From Albifimbria verrucaria (lineage: Eukaryota; Ascomycota; Sordariomycetes; Hypocreales; Stachybotryaceae): a DNA stretch of 64,000 nt. The position numbers and the translations under genes are program-made. The notes below the pieces were generated by a model. It had not been told where the DNA came from. It saw only the letters and a program-made list of their open reading frames with translations, and ran no database searches. The stretch is from the NCBI GenBank assembly GCA_020081605.1, contig JAHREC010000018.1, positions 2,108,001-2,172,000 on the forward strand. The letters run 5' to 3'. Below are positions 58,950 to 64,000 of this stretch, one piece after another. The stretch's first letter is position 1; each line of letters starts with the position of its first letter.

Positions 58950-60818
58950 ATGGCACCATTAACCTCCATGCCGGCAGAAATACTGCATCTCATCTTCCAG
59001 TGGCTTCAAGCTGAGGACCTTGCTTCTCTACCCCGCGTCTGCCGTGATCTCCATGCCTTCGTCCAAGGGAACGAGAAGCTTTGCCGTGACATCTATCTGA
59101 ACACATTGGTGGGTCATTTTTGCATTCGCCACAGGAGCGTCTAGCTGAAACGATTAAAGGATACTCCCCAGGATATGAATCTGGACTGGGAAAGTGAGTT
59201 ACATGACCTGGTAAGGCTTGATATCGTCCGCCAGCGACCCGATGGTCCCGAAAAGGTATATCACCACCAAGGCGTCATCCTCTTCTCTTGGACATCACTA
59301 GCTAACTAGCCGCAGAGGTCTCAGCTTTCGTTTGTGTATGAGACTGTGAACCGGCTACTCAAGAATGCGTCCCCAACCACTCACCTCGTCAGTGGTTCGT
59401 CCACCCATAGCCCATCACGGAACGCCCATCTCTTGAATGAAATCTTCGAAGATGAGAGCATGCGTGAGGCATTCCTGCAGCGGTCATTTTTATTCGAGAG
59501 GGTGCGAAACGAGCACAGCTACTGTACCAGAACCGCCGACAGGCCTAGCGAGGAGCACCAGCAAAGCGCCAAGCTTCACTGTTTGTACGGCAAGCCCATT
59601 TTGAACGTAGGGCGGCTGAGGTCTGACCGCACGTACCCTTTCGCCTGCTCCAAGGTCTATGACCTTCGTCAGTATACCCAGCTCACAAAATGGGGTCCGT
59701 TCATGGATGACGACACGGATCGGGTAGATTGGGAGAAGGTTGAGGCGATTCTTATTGTCCTCGGTCACAACATGTGCCTACGCCGACTAACGTCTCGAAT
59801 GCCGTGCTTCTTTTGGGCAACTCCTTTCTCCGGCTCTTGGTCCAATAGTTACAAGGCATCGCCAGACATCGAATTATCCGAGTTGGATACCAAGGATCCT
59901 TACGGAATTACAGGCTCCTGGTGTAGAGTATGTCGGTCTGTTCCCACAGCATATCGGTTTTACTAACACGGAGATAGGTTGTTTGCTTCCTAGACTACAA
60001 TGATTTTTTCAACTTCAACTTCCGCACTGGAGATCCGATTCCTAGGAACGCCTCAAGGCCAGCTTTGAATGTTGGAGAGGCGACACGCCTGATCTTGATG
60101 AAGATCGAGGTGACTAGCATCGAACCTCCAGGCCCAGAAGATGGACAGGCACTACCCGTGGTGCACTTCAGTGGCACATCTCGTTCGCTTGATGATGCTT
60201 GGGATCACAATGCCCACTCTGAACTACGAGGTGAGCATTCTATGGGGAAAGCATCAATAAGCCTGGTAGGAGCTAAATGTTGACTGATGATATTCGGCAC
60301 CAAAGGCACAGTTAGACTCACGAAAGAAGGCGAAGTCAGATGGACGACATTTTCTATCTACCATGGAGAAGAGCGGTGGAGGAGTGAGGGATTCAAGTCG
60401 GCGGCGTTCGGTCTGCACGTGGCGTGGTGGGAAATTGGTTTGATCGGTGAGGCGAGGTTGTCATAAAGCGTGGAAGGCTCTGGAATTGACTTGGAGTTTT
60501 AGGGACTACGATGCTCATGGGCCTGTAGGCCCTTCAGCCTTCTGGAAAGTCCACGAAGATCCACAAGAGTTCCTCCCGCTACCCGACGAAGCGTACATCG
60601 CTTACAGCATCCTTGTGGGCATGGTCGAGTCGGATGGTGAGACAGAGATGGACTACGAAAACCAAGACGACGACGACGACGACGATGAGGACGACGACGA
60701 TGACGATGACGATGACAACGAGGCGGTGGCAGCGAGCGAGCTGCCGGGGTTGCTACGGGATGCCGACATTGAAGTGATTGACATGACAGCACACGAGTTT
60801 GACGAACCACAGGCATGA
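58950..60818 (+). CDS. F-box protein with acidic C-terminus
   Basis: Probable substrate adaptor of an SCF ubiquitin ligase. It starts MAPLTSMPAEILHLIFQWL, and the F-box spans about residues 4-45 (PAEILHLIF, LPRVCRDLHAF). At least five introns with clear signals join segments ending LNTL, DGPEK, SWCR, SELR and NWFDR. The large C-terminal region, shared by a fungal F-box group, contains VGGVRSARGVVGNWFDR and DYDAHGPVGPSAFWK. One break at GGG 60388-60390 hides the VGGVRSARG block and is repaired by one base. The tail has a run of more than 15 Asp/Glu residues encoded by GAC/GAT repeats (about 60667-60720). The substrate is unknown. No leucine-rich or WD repeats are seen. Confidence 0.85.
60667..60720 (+). 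repeat. GAC/GAT trinucleotide repeat (poly-Asp coding)
   Basis: In-frame GAC, GAT and GAG repeats within the F-box gene encoding an Asp-rich tract. Confidence 0.85.
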
Positions 60819-60937
60819 TATTCTTGTGGTATTTCTTCCTGCCTAGTCTATGGAAGCTTTAATCTTAGCTCAAGAATGGTCTTACATGCTGCGTAAGATG
60901 AGCACGCAAATCTGCATTCCAACCCAGTGCCAAGACT

Positions 60938-61614
60938 TCAGATCTTAGGTTCAGGGTCATTGTTGAATTTGCCGTGCTCGCAGACAGCCATAACAACACC
61001 ATCCTCCTTTCTCTTCATGACGCCCCTGAGGGTGCACATCCTCTTGCCGATCTGGACAATCTCATTCTCGATGAGGATCTCCTGGCCCTCAGGGATAGGG
61101 CGCAGGTAGGTGACATTAAGGGTGCGGCTGACGCCGAGATACTGCCAGAAGCCGGGCTTGTTGGCGAGCAGGATGGCCATGGTGGTGGAGAAGTCGAAGA
61201 GAGTTGCCGCGCAGCCACCGTGCAGGTTGTACAGCCGGTTGCAGTGCTCAGGCCGGACGGTAAAGGTGAAGGTGACACGGGGCTGGGCGTGGGCGATGGA
61301 GTGGAGGCGTATGTGAGGAAGGAGGGTGCCCATGTAGTCCTGTGGGGGTTAATGTTGGAGTTAATGGGTTGTTTACGTGTCTCGGGGCGCAAATGGAAGT
61401 AAAGATAGTGAGATCAAGGATGTATCAAATATGTTGATGGATATACATATACAAAGGTTTATAGGAGATATTAGGGTTGACAACATACACCAGATTTGAG
61501 GTGACCGTGGACATCCTTGGCGGAGAGCTTTAGCCAGGCCTCGATTTTCTGACGCGGCGTCCCATTGATGAGATAGTCCTGCTCGGATGAGCCGTCGTCG
61601 GAAGAGTTGACCAT
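60938..61614 (-). CDS. Hotdog-fold acyl-CoA thioesterase (PaaI/ACOT13-like)
   Basis: Small thioesterase that hydrolyses acyl-CoA. Two exons (61614-61489 and 61339-60938) are joined by a 149-nt intron with a GTATGT donor and CACAG acceptor. The total is 175 residues, typical of the family. The N-terminal leader is MVNSSDDGSSEQDYLINGTP, and the hotdog domain begins VTFTFTVRPEHCNRL. The catalytic motif is NLHGGCAATLFDFSTTMAI, with the HGG turn and a downstream Asp. Next come LNVTYLRPIPEGQEILIEN and a C-terminal CEHGKFNND. No C-terminal SKL-type peroxisome signal is present (ends PEPKI). The frame is intact. It is divergent from PEX12, with 568 bp between starts. Substrate chain length cannot be deduced. 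Confidence 0.9.
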
Positions 61615-62182
61615 GATGGTTGACTTGAGCTGAGCGAGCGAAGTGGTACAGGGTAAGCGTTGGGACGGACGGATTCAGGAGTAGGCCGTCGGTGTTCAGC
61701 GAATACTCCAACGCGTGTGCTGGGCTGATAATTAAAGAATCTGTAGTAAAATGATGTGCAAGGGAAAGGGTGCTATAGCATGCAGAAGGAAGCAGTCTAT
61801 GTTCTATGGGTTGGCGTGACCGTTACGGGTAGGTGAGAGGTTGGACGGTGCACGAGATTGAGCAGCACCTTGGATGGAGCTAAAGGTCTGGGTCCCCTGT
61901 CGCTTTACCCCAATCACTAGGGCGTGCAGTAAAAGATGCCGAGGTTGCTTCCATTCCGCGAGTGCCTGAGCTTAGCCGTGCAGCAGCCGAGTTTCTGGGG
62001 TAAGTCAATTCGGCGGCACTGTTTTGGGGGTCGGTACATCTGACGTTGGCGATATCTTCAGAACCGTCATCCACCACCGTCCCCTCCATCTCTGCTGCGA
62101 CAATTGGCACACGCTGCCTTCTTCCACATTCCTACGAGCCGACCGATCCCAAGAATCCGCTCCGAGAGAGCAGTCCGCCGAG
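61615..62182. promoter_or_regulatory. Divergent promoter region (thioesterase / PEX12)
   Basis: About 0.57 kb between divergent starts of two genes of lipid or peroxisome metabolism. No oleate-type motif could be assigned with confidence. Confidence 0.4.
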
Positions 62183-63472
62183 ATGGAGTTCGTCACGGCC
62201 CTACGCGGCACCTTTGACGATCAGAAGCCCTCGCTCTTCGAGGTGCTCGCGGAGCAGCAGCTCAGCAGCCTGCTGCCCCCGACGCTGCGCTATCTCTTGA
62301 CTGTCGCTACCCAGCGCTACCCGCGATATCTCCTGCGCATCCTCAACTCCTTCGATGAGCTCTACGCCCTCGCCATGCTGATCGTCGAGCGCCATTACCT
62401 GCGCACCCGTGGCGGCTCCTTCACGGAGCACTTCTACGGCCTCAAGCGCGAGAAGGGCCTGCGCGCTGAGATCCCCGTGCTGGCCTCGCCGCACCCCACG
62501 CCGTCCGCGATGCCCTGCGCTTGTCCACCGCCGACATCTGGAAGAACCTCGCCGTTCTCGTTGCCGTCCCTTACATCAAGAGGAAGCTGGACGAGGGCTA
62601 CGAGGTTAACGCCCCGCGCGCCCTGCTCGGCGCTGCCTACACCCGCATGCCCGAGAATCCGACGCTGCGCGACCGATTTCTTCACTACTACAGATGGTTC
62701 TTACGAAACGTTTACCCCAGCGTCAACGCCGGCTACTACTTCGCCATGCTGGCCTTTAATCTGGCCTACCTGTTCGACTCGAGCAAGTACCATAACCCAC
62801 TCATGTGGCTCATAGGCACTCGTCTCCGGAGGATGACGGCCGCCGACCACCAGGCCATCGAGGCGCTCACCAGCGGTTCCAAGTCTGGGGGCGGCAGTGC
62901 TCGTCCCGGACCAGCCTCGTTGTTCTCGCCGCGCGAGCTGGGCTCCAGGGCCATGTCCAGCCTGTCTGTGCTGTTACCCATGAGCATATTCGCGCTCAAG
63001 TTCCTCGAGTGGTGGCACCAGTCCGACTTCGGCAAGCAGCTGTCCCGTAAGGCCGCCGAGACTGTCGACCTCCCGCCGCCCATCATTTCCCTCCTACAAG
63101 GGAAGTCCCGTCCTGGAAGCAAGGCGAACAAGAGCGAGGACAAGGCCGCTACATCAGCCGAAGAGAACGCACCATCGGCCGAGGACGCACCCATCGCGAC
63201 GCCGTCTCTGCTCCCTATTTATACCGTCCCTCGCCGGAGGACTCGAGCCTGTGCCCCATCTGCCAGGGAGACATTGTCACACCCACAGCTTGCCAGACTG
63301 GCATTGTATATTGCTACACGTGTATTCATAGATGGATCGAAGGCATGCATCCGAAGCAGGAGGCATTCATGGAAGACAAGGCTGGGAAATGGGAGAGCGG
63401 CCAGGGAGGTGCGCCGTCACGGGGAAGCGCGTGCTCGGTGGCACGGAGGGCCTCAGAAGGATCATGATCTAG
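62183..63472 (+). CDS. pex12: Peroxisomal RING-family peroxin PEX12
   Basis: Integral peroxisomal membrane component of the PEX2/PEX10/PEX12 ubiquitin ligase that recycles the PEX5 receptor. It starts [20 protein letters not shown]. The Pex2/Pex12 domain contains [53 protein letters not shown] and the membrane stretch [15 protein letters not shown]. The C-terminal RING-like motif is degenerate: [25 protein letters not shown], then [20 protein letters not shown]. It keeps the reduced cysteine set typical of PEX12 rather than PEX2 or PEX10. Breaks are at CCCC 62494-62497, CCC 63228-63230 and GG 63408-63409, each repaired by one base. Total about 430 residues, normal for the family. Confidence 0.95.
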
Positions 63473-64000
63473 CTGGAAGGGGAGGGGTGGTTGGACATGG
63501 GGTTGTCAAGGCATTTGGCATTTCTTGGGGCGTTTGGAGACGGTATACCCAACGTTGATATTGTTATTTTTCATTGTTCTATACAAAGTCAAGGCATGCG
63601 ATCGTGTATTAGCCCATGAGTTCTGGCATCCTGTAGCCACGGTGAGGAATGCCAGTTGCGCCGCGCGCTGGCGGCCAGTGTCTCAGCGTCGTCCTTTCTC
63701 CTCCATGGGGCCAGCCAGGCCCGCGTATGGAGCCTGTCGAGGCGTCCTTCTGGCCTGTCTCACCCACTCATGTTTGATTACTTGCAAGCCTCAGCGTCCG
63801 ACTCAGGCACCATGTATGAAATTACTCAGTCCGGTGAACACGCTGCGGAAGAGCAGGTGAGACACCGGTATGGCCGTTGATTCGTGCCCGTTGGAACCCG
63901 CTGGTCCGGATAGCTTTACCGTTGGCATGCGTGCCTGTCGATGGCTCTGCTATGATGTTCGCTGATGGCAGGTTCATGAGATGCCAAGTTTTCCGGGTCC
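63473..64000. other. Terminal intergenic stretch
   Basis: About 0.5 kb downstream of PEX12 to the window edge. I see no supportable gene; short frames only. Confidence 0.5.

Noticed and set aside
2910..63472. Repeat-induced point mutation or pseudogenisation as cause of broken frames
   Set aside because: The breaks are single-base length changes, not C-to-T transitions, and sequence between them is fully conserved.

Overview
The window is nuclear DNA of a filamentous ascomycete, most likely a Sordariomycete and perhaps a member of the Hypocreales. Genes on both strands are interrupted by short introns of about 50-130 bp with GTAAGT/GTATGT/GTACGT donors and CTAAC/CTGAC-like branch sites. The gene set is fungal: a RasA-type GTPase, a C2H2/fungal_trans regulator, IML1, LST4/FNIP, a SAP30-domain protein and a cysteine-cluster protein. 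The species cannot be named from the sequence alone.

Layout: a protein with four cysteine clusters (12-1481, +); ras1 (2910-3796, -); a 5.4 kb gap; a molybdopterin-binding-domain protein (9243-10656, -); GMF, an ADF-homology protein (11041-11668, +); NBP35 (11769-12857, -); tRNA-Gln(CTG) (13442-13512, -); LIA1 deoxyhypusine hydroxylase (13713-14741, +); RPA12 (14795-15272, -); the cohesin loader SCC2/MIS4 (15813-21479, +); a VCX1-type Ca2+/H+ exchanger (23399-25515, +); IML1 (25868-31298, -); a CDF zinc transporter (32274-33774, +); a 3.8 kb gap; LST4/FNIP (37624-41199, +); DBP10 helicase (41928-44669, -); an Spf31/DNAJC8-like J-protein (45055-45787, +); MDJ1 (46352-48099, -); a possible small unknown gene (48168-48558, -); a SAP30-domain protein (48810-49470, -); a 5.4 kb gap; a C2H2 + fungal_trans factor (54912-58118, +); an F-box protein (58950-60818, +); a hotdog thioesterase (60938-61614, -); PEX12 (62183-63472, +).

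Most genes are conserved housekeeping genes: Fe-S assembly, eIF5A hypusination, Pol I, cohesin loading, ribosome biogenesis, mitochondrial protein folding, Ca2+ and Zn2+ transport, and peroxisome import. Three of them, RAS1, IML1 (GATOR1/SEACIT) and LST4 (folliculin-interacting), lie on nutrient/TORC1 signalling. I see no mobile element, secondary-metabolite cluster, rRNA gene or CRISPR array.

The most important property of the sequence is a systematic defect. Fourteen conserved genes are broken by about 40 small frameshifts. I could trace almost all of them, and each is repaired by adding one or two bases at or beside a short homopolymer, mostly G/C; none needs a base removed. This is the signature of homopolymer undercalling in an incompletely polished assembly rather than of pseudogenes. 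Spans below are therefore whole gene loci, and the breaks are listed per gene.
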